This document shows positions 1 through 7,212 of a DNA stretch of 10,512 bases, piece after piece. Position 1 is the first letter of the stretch, and each line of letters opens with the position of its first letter. The notes under the pieces are model-generated. The model had not been told where the DNA came from. It saw nothing but the letters and a program-made list of their open reading frames with translations, and did not search any database. This DNA is from Verrucomicrobiota bacterium (GTDB lineage: Bacteria > Verrucomicrobiota > Verrucomicrobiia > Chthoniobacterales > JAFAMB01): assembly GCA_019236035.1 (NCBI GenBank), contig JAFAJU010000462.1, forward strand, positions 1-10,512, in the 5' to 3' direction. The translations under genes and the position numbers were made by a program.

Positions 1-686
1 CCGACCAGCAATCGTTTCAGATAAAGCTCCGGAGCGATTCGCAGGAAAAGATCCAAATTCAGGGCATTGTGGTGGGTCTTGAACGGCTCAGCGGCAGCTC
101 CACCTGCCATCGGCTGCATCATCGGCGTTTCGACTTCCAGAAAACCTCGATTGTGCAGGAACTGTCGAATCTCCCGGACGATCCGAATTCTGCTGAGGAA
201 GACGTCGCGTGACGCCGCGTTAGCCACCAAATCCAGGTATCGCTGCCGGTTGCGAATTTCGACATCACTGATGCCATGCCATTTGTCGGGTAGCGGACGC
301 AAGGTCTTCGATAGTAATTGAAACTTTTCCACGCGAACGGTCGGTTCTCCGGTTTTGGTGAGAAAACATTCCCCTTCGACTCCGATAAAGTCGCCCAGAT
401 CGATGAGTTCAAAGATTGCCGCTTGCTCCGGCGAGAGCTCTTTCAGGTTCACATAGATTTGGAGGCGTCCACTGACGTCGCTGAGGTCAAGGAACTGGCT
501 TTTGCCCATATTGCGATGAGCGGTGATTCGGCCCGCCAAACGAACCCGTTGCCCCTCTACGAAGCCTTGACGGACCTCTCCAATCGTTCCGGAAACATCG
601 AACCGGCCGCCGAATGGATTTATGTTTTGCTCGACTAACTTCCGTAGCTTTTGACGGCGGAAAGCGAGAAGTTCGTTTTCTTCCAT
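1..686 (-). CDS. lysS: Lysyl-tRNA synthetase, class II (N-terminal part, cut by window edge)
   Basis: This enzyme charges tRNA-Lys with lysine in the cytoplasm, using ATP. The first 228 codons are present; the gene runs off the left edge. The start is the ATG at 686-684, giving MEENELLAFRRQKL. An in-frame TGA lies 17 codons upstream (740-738), so the N-terminus is well bounded. Residues about 48-128 form the OB-fold anticodon-binding domain. Class-II hallmarks follow: RPLPDKWHG (130-138), RQRYLDL (148-153), the motif 1 region ending EVETPMM (184-190), GGAAAEPF (195-202), and RIAPELYLKRL (216-226) leading into motif 2. Family members are about 500 residues, so roughly 45% is visible. The ATP-site motif 3 lies outside the window. 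The gene follows ilvB on the same strand after a 198-bp gap, and no Shine-Dalgarno sequence precedes its ATG. The family assignment is very secure. Confidence 0.97.
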   Translation of the reverse strand, partial: MEENELLAFRRQKLRKLVEQNINPFGGRFDVSGTIGEVRQGFVEGQRVRLAGRITAHRNMGKSQFLDLSDVSGRLQIYVNLKELSPEQAAIFELIDLGDFIGVEGECFLTKTGEPTVRVEKFQLLSKTLRPLPDKWHGISDVEIRNRQRYLDLVANAASRDVFLSRIRIVREIRQFLHNRGFLEVETPMMQPMAGGAAAEPFKTHHNALNLDLFLRIAPELYLKRLLV

Positions 687-711
687 GGAACGCTGAATTA
701 AAGCTGAAAGT

Positions 712-725
712 CTGGACGAGTCCAG
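712..725. repeat. Short perfect inverted repeat upstream of lysS
   Basis: CTGGAC and GTCCAG are separated by two bases, giving a perfect 14-bp palindrome 26-39 bases before the lysS ATG. It could form a small hairpin in the lysS 5' leader or be a protein-binding site. No T-run follows it on the minus strand, so it is not an intrinsic terminator. The function is unknown. Confidence 0.45.
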
Positions 726-742
726 CCTCAGGCATGCTCATT

Positions 743-869
743 CCGGGTAGAGCCGCGCTGAGACGTAGGCGAACCGTCTCGGTTTGCTCGGCCTTGAAGA
801 ACGCAAAGAGGGGACGGTTCGCCTACTTTGCGCTTCCGTTGACGCTGACGGGAACGCGTCGCTACCCGG
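743..869. repeat. 127-bp nested imperfect palindrome (REP/MITE-like) between ilvB and lysS
   Basis: The outer arms CCGGGTAG (743-750) and CTACCCGG (862-869) are exact complements. Nested inside is a 14-bp perfect inverted repeat, GTAGGCGAACCGTC (765-778) with its complement at 813-826. It extends to 16 pairs (765-780 with 811-826) if one G-U pair is allowed. The 30-base loop carries a further small stem, TTTGC (783-787) with GCAAA (803-807). The right half has its own hairpin, GACGC (841-845) with GCGTC (856-860). A multi-branched fold with conserved-looking ends and no ORF is typical of dispersed palindromic elements. It sits between the ilvB stop and the lysS start, where its RNA could fold into a strong structure. 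No terminal T-run or clear target-site duplication was seen. I believe similar sequences recur in Verrucomicrobiota spacers, but this is from memory. Confidence 0.7.
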
Positions 870-884
870 CTCGGGGACAGGACA

Positions 885-2687
885 CTATCCCTCAAACTTA
901 CCATACCGCTCGTCAATGATGACGTCCCGGTAGGTCTTTCCAGATGGAATCATAGGCAAAACATGTTCGGTATAAGGCGTCATCACATCCAGGATGTAGC
1001 ATTCATCAGCATCCAGCATTCGTTGCAATGCCGGTCTGAGTTCTTTTTTCTCAATGACCCGCTCGCATTTCACCCCGAATCCGCGACAGAGTTCGACATA
1101 GTCCGGATAGATCCGCTCCCGATCTTGAGGATCACCTAAGAAAGTGTGGCCGCGATTGCTGTTGTAGAACCTATCTTCCCATTGCACAACCATCCCAAGA
1201 TGCTGGTTATTGATGATGACCGACTTGGCGGCAATCCCTTCGGCGTGGGCGCACGCGAGCTCCTGAACGTTCATGAGAAATGAACCGTCTCCATCCACGT
1301 CGATCACCTGGCGATCCGGAAAAGCAACCTTCGCCCCGAGCGCGGCTGGAAAGCCGAACCCCATCGCGCCAAGCCCTGCAGAGGTAAGAAACTGGCGGGG
1401 AGTATTAAAGTCGTAATATTGCCCCGCCCACATCTGGTGCTGTCCCACCCCTGTGGTAATGATCGCCTCGCCCTTGGTCATTTCGTATAAAAGCCGGATG
1501 ACATGCTGCGGTAAAATCCCGTCGTCCGTATCCTTGAAATCGAGCGGATAGCGCTCCTTCCATCGCCGGATCTGTGCCAGCCAGTCTGGAAACAAACGAA
1601 AATCCGTCGAGTAACGCTCAAATCCACCCGACGCCAGCAAACGATTGAGCTCCCCAAGAGCGTATTTCACATCGCTGAGAACAGGCAGTTTGACGATCTT
1701 GTTCTTATTTAATTCCGAGAAGTCAATGTCGACGTGCACGATCGTGCCATGCTCGGCGAACTTCTCGACCTTTCCAGTGACCCGGTCATCAAAGCGAACG
1801 CCCAACGCCAGCAGAAGATCCGATTCGTTGACGGCGCAGTTAGCGTAGACGGTTCCATGCATACCGAGCCACTTTAGGGAAAGCGGATGTGCTTCCGGAA
1901 AACCGCCGATACCCATAAGCGTCGTGGCCACAGGGATTTGCGTCCGTTCGGCAAACTCCAGCAATTCACTCGCGGCGTCCGCAGAGATGATCCCGCCTCC
2001 AGCATAAATCATTGGCCTCCTGGCCGATTTAATCAGCCCGATGATTTCATTCAGAGCGACCGGATCCGCTTTCGGTGGCAGCTGATAACCGCGCAACGTT
2101 AAATCGTTCGGGAAAACCGGTTGCGCCATCTGGTTCTGGATATTCTTTGGAACGTCGATGATAACCGGACCTGGCCGCCCGGTACTCGCAATGTGAAAGG
2201 CTTCCTTCACCACGCGCGGAATTTCATGGATGTCCATGACCAGGTAACTGTGCTTACAGATTGGCAGCGTCATTCCGAACACGTCGGTCTCCTGGAAAGC
2301 GCCGCGCCCAATCATCTCCTGGGGAACCTGGCCCGTGACCGCCACCATAGGAATTGAATCCATGTAGGCGTCAGCGATCCCGGTGACCAGATTCGTCGCG
2401 CCCGGGCCGGAAGTTGCCATGCAAACGCCCGGCTTCCCGGTGGCCCGAGCGTACCCTTCGGCCGCAAAGCTTCCTCCCTGTTCGTGCCGAGGAAGAATCG
2501 TCCGGATTTTCTTAGACCGAGTCAGGGCCTGATGGATCGGCATACTGGCGCCGCCTGGATAAGCGAAAATTACCTCTACACCCTCCCGCTCCATAGCAGT
2601 GACGAGGATCTCGGCGCCATTCATAGTTTCGCCCCGTGCCGGGGCCTGACGCGTAATAACTGGTTCTTTTGCGGTAGAGGTTTTCAT
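885..2687 (-). CDS. ilvB: Acetolactate synthase (acetohydroxyacid synthase) large catalytic subunit
   Basis: It condenses two pyruvates to 2-acetolactate, or pyruvate with 2-oxobutyrate, as the first common step of valine, leucine and isoleucine synthesis. It uses ThDP, Mg2+ and FAD. Three ThDP-enzyme domains are complete in 600 residues: an N-terminal Pyr domain with AYPGGASM (42-49) and the catalytic Glu69 in PRHEQGG, a central FAD/TPP-binding domain (about 210-350), and a C-terminal PP domain. The Mg-diphosphate motif is GDGS (466-469), with likely ligands Asp467 and Asn494. The conserved Trp503 in VVQWEDRFY is the residue linked to 2-oxobutyrate preference. About 20 low-conservation residues precede MNGAEILV, so translation could start instead at Met22 (ATG at 2624-2622). 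The long start is kept because a promoter lies just upstream of it. No small regulatory subunit gene (ilvN/ilvH) lies within the window. Confidence 0.96.
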   Translation of the reverse strand: MKTSTAKEPVITRQAPARGETMNGAEILVTAMEREGVEVIFAYPGGASMPIHQALTRSKKIRTILPRHEQGGSFAAEGYARATGKPGVCMATSGPGATNLVTGIADAYMDSIPMVAVTGQVPQEMIGRGAFQETDVFGMTLPICKHSYLVMDIHEIPRVVKEAFHIASTGRPGPVIIDVPKNIQNQMAQPVFPNDLTLRGYQLPPKADPVALNEIIGLIKSARRPMIYAGGGIISADAASELLEFAERTQIPVATTLMGIGGFPEAHPLSLKWLGMHGTVYANCAVNESDLLLALGVRFDDRVTGKVEKFAEHGTIVHVDIDFSELNKNKIVKLPVLSDVKYALGELNRLLASGGFERYSTDFRLFPDWLAQIRRWKERYPLDFKDTDDGILPQHVIRLLYEMTKGEAIITTGVGQHQMWAGQYYDFNTPRQFLTSAGLGAMGFGFPAALGAKVAFPDRQVIDVDGDGSFLMNVQELACAHAEGIAAKSVIINNQHLGMVVQWEDRFYNSNRGHTFLGDPQDRERIYPDYVELCRGFGVKCERVIEKKELRPALQRMLDADECYILDVMTPYTEHVLPMIPSGKTYRDVIIDERYGKFEG

Positions 2688-2701
2688 AAAAACGGTCGCG
2701 T

Positions 2702-2730
2702 AGTATACGGGGAGACTGCCCGGGGATCAA
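2702..2730 (-). promoter_or_regulatory. Sigma-70-like promoter for ilvB
   Basis: Read on the minus strand, TTGATC (2730-2725) and TATACT (2707-2702) are separated by exactly 17 bases, close to TTGACA-17-TATAAT. Transcription should begin near 2695, only about 8 bases before the upstream ilvB ATG at 2687. The mRNA would then be nearly leaderless if that ATG is used, or have a leader of about 70 bases if Met22 is the true start. No Shine-Dalgarno sequence precedes the 2687 start. Confidence 0.6.
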
Positions 2731-2848
2731 TGGCTAAAGGCCGGTCTGAATCCGGAGCCCGTTTCTTAAATTAATGATTCCAAACAAACTGTTTTTAAAT
2801 TCCTCTTGCTAGAAAGACTAACGCTCGAACCCATTCGCAACTTTCCCA

Positions 2849-4018
2849 ATGCCATCCATTCACAACGCCAAACTCCTCCTTCCCAACTGCATCATCCACC
2901 AGGGATGGATTTCCTTCGAAAACGAAACAATTTCTGCAACTGGCGTAGGGATGCCGCCGCGGATCGACGAATCATTCGACGCTGAAGGACTGTATCTAGC
3001 TCCGGGGTTCATCGATCTCCACGTGCATGGCGGTTGCGGCGCTGATTTTCTCGACGCAACAGCGGAGGCATTTGCAACTATCTCTCGTTTCCACGCGGCT
3101 GGCGGAACGACTGCACTCGCTCCGACGGGCGCGACCTCAACTTATCAGCAGTTTGAGGTTCTTCTTGCCATAGCCGGAAAGGCTGTGACTGCCGGGCGCT
3201 TGCTCCCTGTACATCTGGAGGGGCCACATCTCGCCGAAACAAAGGCCGGTGCCCAGAACAAGGCGTTGTTCATATATCCGCAGCGCCAACAAATCGACTG
3301 GCTTGTCAGCCGCGCATCGCAAATCGGCACCGTCACGGTGGCACCGGAGCTTCCAGGCGCGCTTGAATTCATTCGTGCCGGGGCTGATGCCGGCATTTTG
3401 ATGAGCGCCGGTCACTCCGAAGCGATGGATGAGGATATGAATGCCGGCGTTGTTTCCGGTTTACGAAAGGTCACCCACCTTTATAACGCCATGTCTTCAG
3501 CGAAAAAGATCGGATTATTCCGGCAAGCCGGCTTGCTTGAGTTTGCCTTGGCCACTCCCGACCTCTATTGCGAGATCGTCGCAGATGGCGTTCACGTATC
3601 GCCGACTCTGTTAAAGTTAGCTTACCAGGCTAAAGGTCCGGAAAGAATGATTCTCGTCACTGACGCACTCGCGGGCACAGGGCTGCCACCGGGGAGCCGG
3701 TTCAACCTCGGAAACTATGTCTGCAAGGTCGCCAACGGGTACGGAGTTCTGGAGGATGAATCAGCGCTGGCCGGAAGCCTGGCACGGATGATCGATCTGG
3801 TTCGAAATATGACTACCTTGGTGCAGGCACCCTTATATGAAGCGGTCCGCATGGCTTCGCTAACACCCGCGGAAGCTCTCGGGTGCTCCGATCGTCTTGG
3901 CTCGCTGGAAACAGGTAAGCTGGCTGATTTTGTGCTCTTCGACGATCGGTTTCGGGTTCGCCGGACCATGGTCGGCGGCAACACCGTCTACGAGAATAGG
4001 GATAACGAGTGTTCCTAA
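2849..4018 (+). CDS. nagA: N-acetylglucosamine-6-phosphate deacetylase
   Basis: A cytoplasmic amidohydrolase that removes acetate from GlcNAc-6-phosphate to give glucosamine-6-phosphate, used in chitin and peptidoglycan amino-sugar catabolism. The 389 residues match the usual family length. Motifs in order are PGFIDLHVHGG (52-62, His58 and His60), HLEGPH (122-127) with metal ligand Glu124, SAGHSEA with His189, THLYNAM with His210, DGVH (246-249) and the catalytic Asp272 in VTDALAGTG. The C-terminal GKLADFVLFD (356-365) closes the composite beta-sandwich. The intact HxH at the first metal site resembles the Bacillus-type enzyme rather than the E. coli one, where this site is degenerate, so a binuclear centre is possible. 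The gene is divergent from ilvB over a 161-bp AT-rich spacer containing a small palindrome at 2782-2794 (AAACA-AAC-TGTTT). No nagB or transporter gene is adjacent. No Shine-Dalgarno sequence is visible. Confidence 0.94.
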   Translation: MPSIHNAKLLLPNCIIHQGWISFENETISATGVGMPPRIDESFDAEGLYLAPGFIDLHVHGGCGADFLDATAEAFATISRFHAAGGTTALAPTGATSTYQQFEVLLAIAGKAVTAGRLLPVHLEGPHLAETKAGAQNKALFIYPQRQQIDWLVSRASQIGTVTVAPELPGALEFIRAGADAGILMSAGHSEAMDEDMNAGVVSGLRKVTHLYNAMSSAKKIGLFRQAGLLEFALATPDLYCEIVADGVHVSPTLLKLAYQAKGPERMILVTDALAGTGLPPGSRFNLGNYVCKVANGYGVLEDESALAGSLARMIDLVRNMTTLVQAPLYEAVRMASLTPAEALGCSDRLGSLETGKLADFVLFDDRFRVRRTMVGGNTVYENRDNECS

Positions 4019-4043
4019 CTGGCCACCAGGGCGGTTGAGTGGT

Positions 4044-4050
4044 AAGGAGA
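4044..4050 (+). promoter_or_regulatory. Strong Shine-Dalgarno sequence deciding the SOD start
   Basis: AAGGAGA lies 6 bases before the ATG at 4057 and 9 before the ATG at 4060. It argues for these starts over the in-frame GTG at 4039, which lies upstream of the site. It is the only textbook Shine-Dalgarno sequence in the window. Confidence 0.8.
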
Positions 4051-4056
4051 ACTCAT

Positions 4057-4797
4057 ATGATGACGCGACGCGAAGCAATTAAAGCTGTAGCTCTAACTGC
4101 CGGGGCTTTAACCGTAGCTCCCTCATTTCTTCAGGGGGAGACTTCCGATTCGAGCGCCGGTAGTTCAACATATCCCTTCAAACTGGCTCCCCTCGGCTAC
4201 CCCTACGATGCGCTCGAACCTTACATCGACGCGCTCACCATGCAGATTCATCATGATAAACACAATGGCGCTTACGTCGAAAACCTGAATAAGGCGCTCG
4301 CTCAGGCACCGGAATCGATCCAGAAGATGTCCCTGGACGAATTGTTACTAAACCTCGACAAAATTCCGGATAACATTCGAACCGCGGTGCGGAATAATGC
4401 CGGCGGCCAATACAATCATTCCTTCTTCTGGAAGCTTTTGAAGAAGAACGAGGGAGGGAAGCCCAGCGGCGAGCTCGCCACGGCCATCAACACGACCTTC
4501 AGCAGTTATTCGGGATTCCAGGAAAAACTCTCGGAAGCTGCCTTAAAGGTGTTCGGGAGCGGCTGGGCGTGGTTGGTCACCGATGGCAAAAAGCTCGAAA
4601 TTACGACGACCCCGAACCAGGATTCCCCTATTTCAAAACCAAACGAGAAAGAAATTCCGATCGTTGGCATCGACGTTTGGGAACATGCCTACTACCTCAA
4701 ATACCAGAATCGCCGTGCAGAATACGTCAAGGCATTCTGGAACGTGATCAACTGGGACTACGCCGCTGAGCGCTATGCTGCCGCCCTGAAGGGCTAA
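4057..4797 (+). CDS. Exported (Tat-signal) Mn-type superoxide dismutase
   Basis: It converts superoxide to hydrogen peroxide and oxygen. From the chosen ATG it has 246 residues. The N-terminus, MMTRREAIKAV, carries twin arginines (Arg4, Arg5) in a T-R-R-x-x-I-K setting, followed by a hydrophobic stretch (about 10-25) rich in Ala and Leu. This is a Tat-type signal, so the folded enzyme is probably sent to the periplasm. The mature domain begins near residue 39. Metal ligands are His65 (QIHHDKH), His121 (QYNHSFFW), and Asp206 and His210 (DVWEHAYY). Gly117 together with Gln188 in PNQDSP is the pattern of Mn-specific rather than Fe-specific enzymes; Fe/Mn cambialism cannot be excluded. The gene lies 38 bp after nagA on the same strand and may be co-transcribed. 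Cleavage or lipoprotein processing is unclear, as no lipobox Cys is present. Confidence 0.94.
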   Translation: MMTRREAIKAVALTAGALTVAPSFLQGETSDSSAGSSTYPFKLAPLGYPYDALEPYIDALTMQIHHDKHNGAYVENLNKALAQAPESIQKMSLDELLLNLDKIPDNIRTAVRNNAGGQYNHSFFWKLLKKNEGGKPSGELATAINTTFSSYSGFQEKLSEAALKVFGSGWAWLVTDGKKLEITTTPNQDSPISKPNEKEIPIVGIDVWEHAYYLKYQNRRAEYVKAFWNVINWDYAAERYAAALKG

Positions 4798-4800
4798 GGC

Positions 4801-4864
4801 GTTCGGGGTTCATAGTTTGGGGTTCATAGTTCGGGGTTCATAGTTTGGCGTTCATAGTGCGGCG
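4801..4864. repeat. 14-bp tandem repeat, about 4.5 units, just after the SOD stop
   Basis: Four contiguous units start at 4809, 4823, 4837 and 4851. They read TTCATAGTTTGGGG, TTCATAGTTCGGGG, TTCATAGTTTGGCG and TTCATAGTGCGGCG, and are preceded by a half unit (GTTCGGGG, 4801-4808). The units diverge by one to four bases. The array starts three bases after the SOD TAA. It looks like slippage-generated minisatellite sequence, and copy number may vary between strains. Confidence 0.9.
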
Positions 4865-4936
4865 TTTCGGCTGCTCGGCCGATATCGCTTATACCCTTTT
4901 TGTGCCATTGGGCGGCGGTAGGGCGAAGCTGAGAAG

Positions 4937-5071
4937 TCGTGCTCCTCCTCGTCCTCGAAAACTTCATATCTCGCGATCGGAGTGATGAAACAAAATAATT
5001 GCCGAAGGAACCGGCTCCCTTTTCGGCGCCTAAGTCCCACAGATCGAGCACGAGCACGAGCACGAGCACGA
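4937..5071. repeat. Inverted-repeat-bounded element of about 135 bp with hexamer-repeat ends
   Basis: The left arm at 4937-4958 begins TCGTGCTCCTCC. Compared with the reverse complement of the right arm (5044-5071), it matches at 19 of 22 bases; the three differences are C/G swaps within the hexamer phase. GAAG lies outside the left arm and TTC outside the right arm, extending the symmetry with one extra base. The interior holds a stem GCCGAA (5001-5006) with TTCGGC (5022-5027), and no ORF. The architecture resembles a small palindromic or MITE-like dispersed element. Mobility is an inference. Confidence 0.6.
5045..5070. repeat. Perfect hexamer array (CGAGCA)x4
   Basis: Four exact CGAGCA units plus a trailing CG form the right arm of the surrounding element. 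The left arm is a degenerate complementary version. Perfect units suggest recent expansion of this arm. Confidence 0.92.
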
Positions 5072-5154
5072 TTCCCCCAACTTCGGAATCTGGGCTTAAT
5101 CGGTTCCTCTTGCATCCCGGTCCGTCCGCCGCTTAATTCGCGATTCCATTCCGT

Positions 5155-7152
5155 ATGACGCGCTTGTTTGATCTAAACCCGCAACAACTCGAAGCGGTCA
5201 AGGCTACCCAGGGTCCGGTTTTGATTCTAGCGGGCGCCGGCACCGGCAAAACGTGCGTCATCACCACCCGGATCGTTTATCTGCTGCACCAAGGTGCCGC
5301 CGCTGAGAGCATTCTTGCCGTTACCTTTACCAACAAAGCGGCTAACGAAATGCGCGCTCGGGTCGCCGCTATGTTGGAGAATGTCCCGGCTCGTAAACTA
5401 ACCATTTGCACTTTTCACGCACTGTGCGTCCGGATCCTCCGCCAGGATATAGACAAGCTAGGTTACAAAACTAACTTCTCGATCTATGATGAAAGCGATC
5501 AATTAGGTCTGATTCGCAAGATCATTCCGCGATTGGCTTCAAGGGAGGAGAAGTTGGATCCGCATTTGGCGCGAAGCTTTATCAGTAAAGTCAAAAATCA
5601 GGGCTCGCCACCGTTGCCATCCGACAAGGCTTTAGCGGCTGCAGTATTCCATCGTTATCAGGAAGAGCTCAAGGCGTTTAACGCCGTCGATTTCGACGAT
5701 TTACTAGTTCTCACCGTCCGATTGTTAGGCGAATTCGCTGATGTCCGGACCAAATGGGAAAATCGCTTTGCGTTTATCATGATCGACGAATTCCAGGACA
5801 CGAACCGCTTACAACTCGAATTAGTACGTCAACTCGGCGGCGTTCACAGGAATGTCTGTGTGGTTGGCGACGATGACCAAAGCATTTACGGTTGGCGCGG
5901 AGCAGAAATTTCGAACATACTTGATTTTGAACATCATTTTCCGCGTCCGAAGCTTGTTAAGCTCGAACAGAACTATCGGAGTACAAATGCAATCCTTGGC
6001 GCGGCTAATAGCATCATCCGGCACAACCCGCGACGGCGACCAAAATCTCTTTGGAGCGAAAACGGGGACGGCGACGCGATTCGAGTTATCCAGGTGCCGG
6101 ACGATCGTGAGGAAGCTGATTTTGTAGTTGGCGAAATTCAGAGACAACAACTAGCTGATCAGAACCCTTGGACGGATTACGCGGTGATTTTTCGAATGAA
6201 TGCCCAATCCCGCCTGCTCGAGGAGAATCTACGGCGTTTACAGATCCCCTACCGCATCGTCGGTGGACACAGTTTTTTTGAGCGGCGGGAAGTCAAGGAT
6301 TTGTTGGCATATTTGGCGTGTCTGACTAACCCGCAGGATGATGTTAATTTGCTGCGGATTATTAACACCCCGGCACGAGGCATCGGAGCTTCTACAGTCG
6401 AGTTGGCCATTCAAGAGAGCAACAACTCAAAAGCAAGCATTTTCGAAACACTCGAATCAAAGGGTTTCCGGGAACTGCTCAGCCAGCGTACCCGGGAGTC
6501 TGTCCGGAAATTCACGGAACTCATTGACGACTATGAGACGAAGGCAAATCAGCCATTGGCAGACATTGCCCAAGTGGTCGAAGAATTGCTTGCTCGGATC
6601 GACTATTTCCAGGATTTGCGGCGCGCCTGTAAGAGTCCGGAAGAAGCACTTAACCGCGAGGAGAACGTGCGAGAGTTGCTCCGTGCATTGTCGGATTATC
6701 AAGCAAGATCGACCGACGGGTTGCCCGGATTTCTGGCCGAAGCCGCACTCAACGAGGATCGCGCAGAGGAGGCTGATAACGGCACTGCAGGAGTGACCCT
6801 GATCACGTTTCATGCTGCCAAAGGGTTAGAATTTGCCAACGTCTTTTTGATCGGACTGGAGGATGGACTCTTGCCTCACAACCGGTCCCGGCTTGAGGGA
6901 AGCCTGGATGAGGAACGCAGACTTTTTTACGTTGGAATCACCCGCGCGAAAAGCAATTTGACCATCACCCATTGTGCGAATCGCGTGAAGTATGGGAATT
7001 CAACACCGTGCCAGCCGAGTTCGTTCTTGAAGGACTTGGATTCACGCTACTGCGAGCGACTTAACTTTTATGAACTGACAAACAAACCTGCCAGCGAAGG
7101 GACCGCCCGGTCGCATTTTACGAAGATGCGTCAGCTTCTGGGGGGCGATTGA
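5155..7152 (+). CDS. Superfamily 1A ATP-dependent DNA helicase (Rep/PcrA/UvrD type)
   Basis: A 3'-5' DNA translocase and helicase for repair or replication restart, 665 residues. All SF1A motifs are present: Q motif LNPQQLEAV (7-15), Walker A AGAGTGKT (26-33), Ia VTFTNKAANEM (56-66), TFH (86-88), Walker B IDEFQD (210-215), III GDDDQSIYGWRGA (238-250), IV region EQNYRST (271-277), V TFHAAKGLEF (551-560) and VI VGITRAK (593-599). The 1B/2B insertions (about 90-200 and 375-545) have the normal order, including SFFERREVKDLLAYL. The length is close to E. coli Rep (673). Only about 40 residues follow the PSSFL segment, so the long C-terminal extension of UvrD and PcrA that contacts RNA polymerase seems absent. 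A Rep-like role is favoured, but symbols among rep, pcrA and uvrD cannot be settled. No Shine-Dalgarno sequence precedes the ATG. The gene is not in an obvious operon. Confidence 0.95.
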   Translation: MTRLFDLNPQQLEAVKATQGPVLILAGAGTGKTCVITTRIVYLLHQGAAAESILAVTFTNKAANEMRARVAAMLENVPARKLTICTFHALCVRILRQDIDKLGYKTNFSIYDESDQLGLIRKIIPRLASREEKLDPHLARSFISKVKNQGSPPLPSDKALAAAVFHRYQEELKAFNAVDFDDLLVLTVRLLGEFADVRTKWENRFAFIMIDEFQDTNRLQLELVRQLGGVHRNVCVVGDDDQSIYGWRGAEISNILDFEHHFPRPKLVKLEQNYRSTNAILGAANSIIRHNPRRRPKSLWSENGDGDAIRVIQVPDDREEADFVVGEIQRQQLADQNPWTDYAVIFRMNAQSRLLEENLRRLQIPYRIVGGHSFFERREVKDLLAYLACLTNPQDDVNLLRIINTPARGIGASTVELAIQESNNSKASIFETLESKGFRELLSQRTRESVRKFTELIDDYETKANQPLADIAQVVEELLARIDYFQDLRRACKSPEEALNREENVRELLRALSDYQARSTDGLPGFLAEAALNEDRAEEADNGTAGVTLITFHAAKGLEFANVFLIGLEDGLLPHNRSRLEGSLDEERRLFYVGITRAKSNLTITHCANRVKYGNSTPCQPSSFLKDLDSRYCERLNFYELTNKPASEGTARSHFTKMRQLLGGD

Positions 7153-7212
7153 TCGACCGTATATAGTTACCAGCCTGCGTCGCTCACAACACAGTGTGTA
7201 GTCGCAAACAAA

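Larger units (their letters stand above)
4798..5154. other. 357-bp gene-free spacer, mostly repeats
   Basis: No credible gene is present; the short minus-strand reading frames here only read through hexamer repeats (Arg-Ala or Leu-Val runs). It contains, in order, a 14-bp tandem array, an unassigned stretch of about 70 bp, an inverted-repeat-bounded element with hexamer arrays, and about 80 bp before the helicase ATG. No convincing helicase promoter was found. Confidence 0.7.

Noticed and set aside
614..919. Plus-strand 101-aa reading frame across the lysS start and the palindrome
   Set aside because: It overlaps lysS and ilvB antisense and reads through the inverted repeat; there is no family resemblance or ribosome site.
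5001..5027. Intrinsic terminator (GCCGAA...TTCGGC)
   Set aside because: On the plus strand no T-run follows. On the minus strand an AT-rich stretch follows, but no minus-strand gene ends there. It is better seen as the centre of the repeat element.
4801..5071. CRISPR array
   Set aside because: Units are 14 bp or 6 bp and contiguous with no unique spacers, and no cas genes are present.
4824..5115. Minus-strand small reading frames with Arg-Ala or Leu-Val runs
   Set aside because: The runs are translations of the (CGAGCA)n hexamers; the frames have no other protein-like features.
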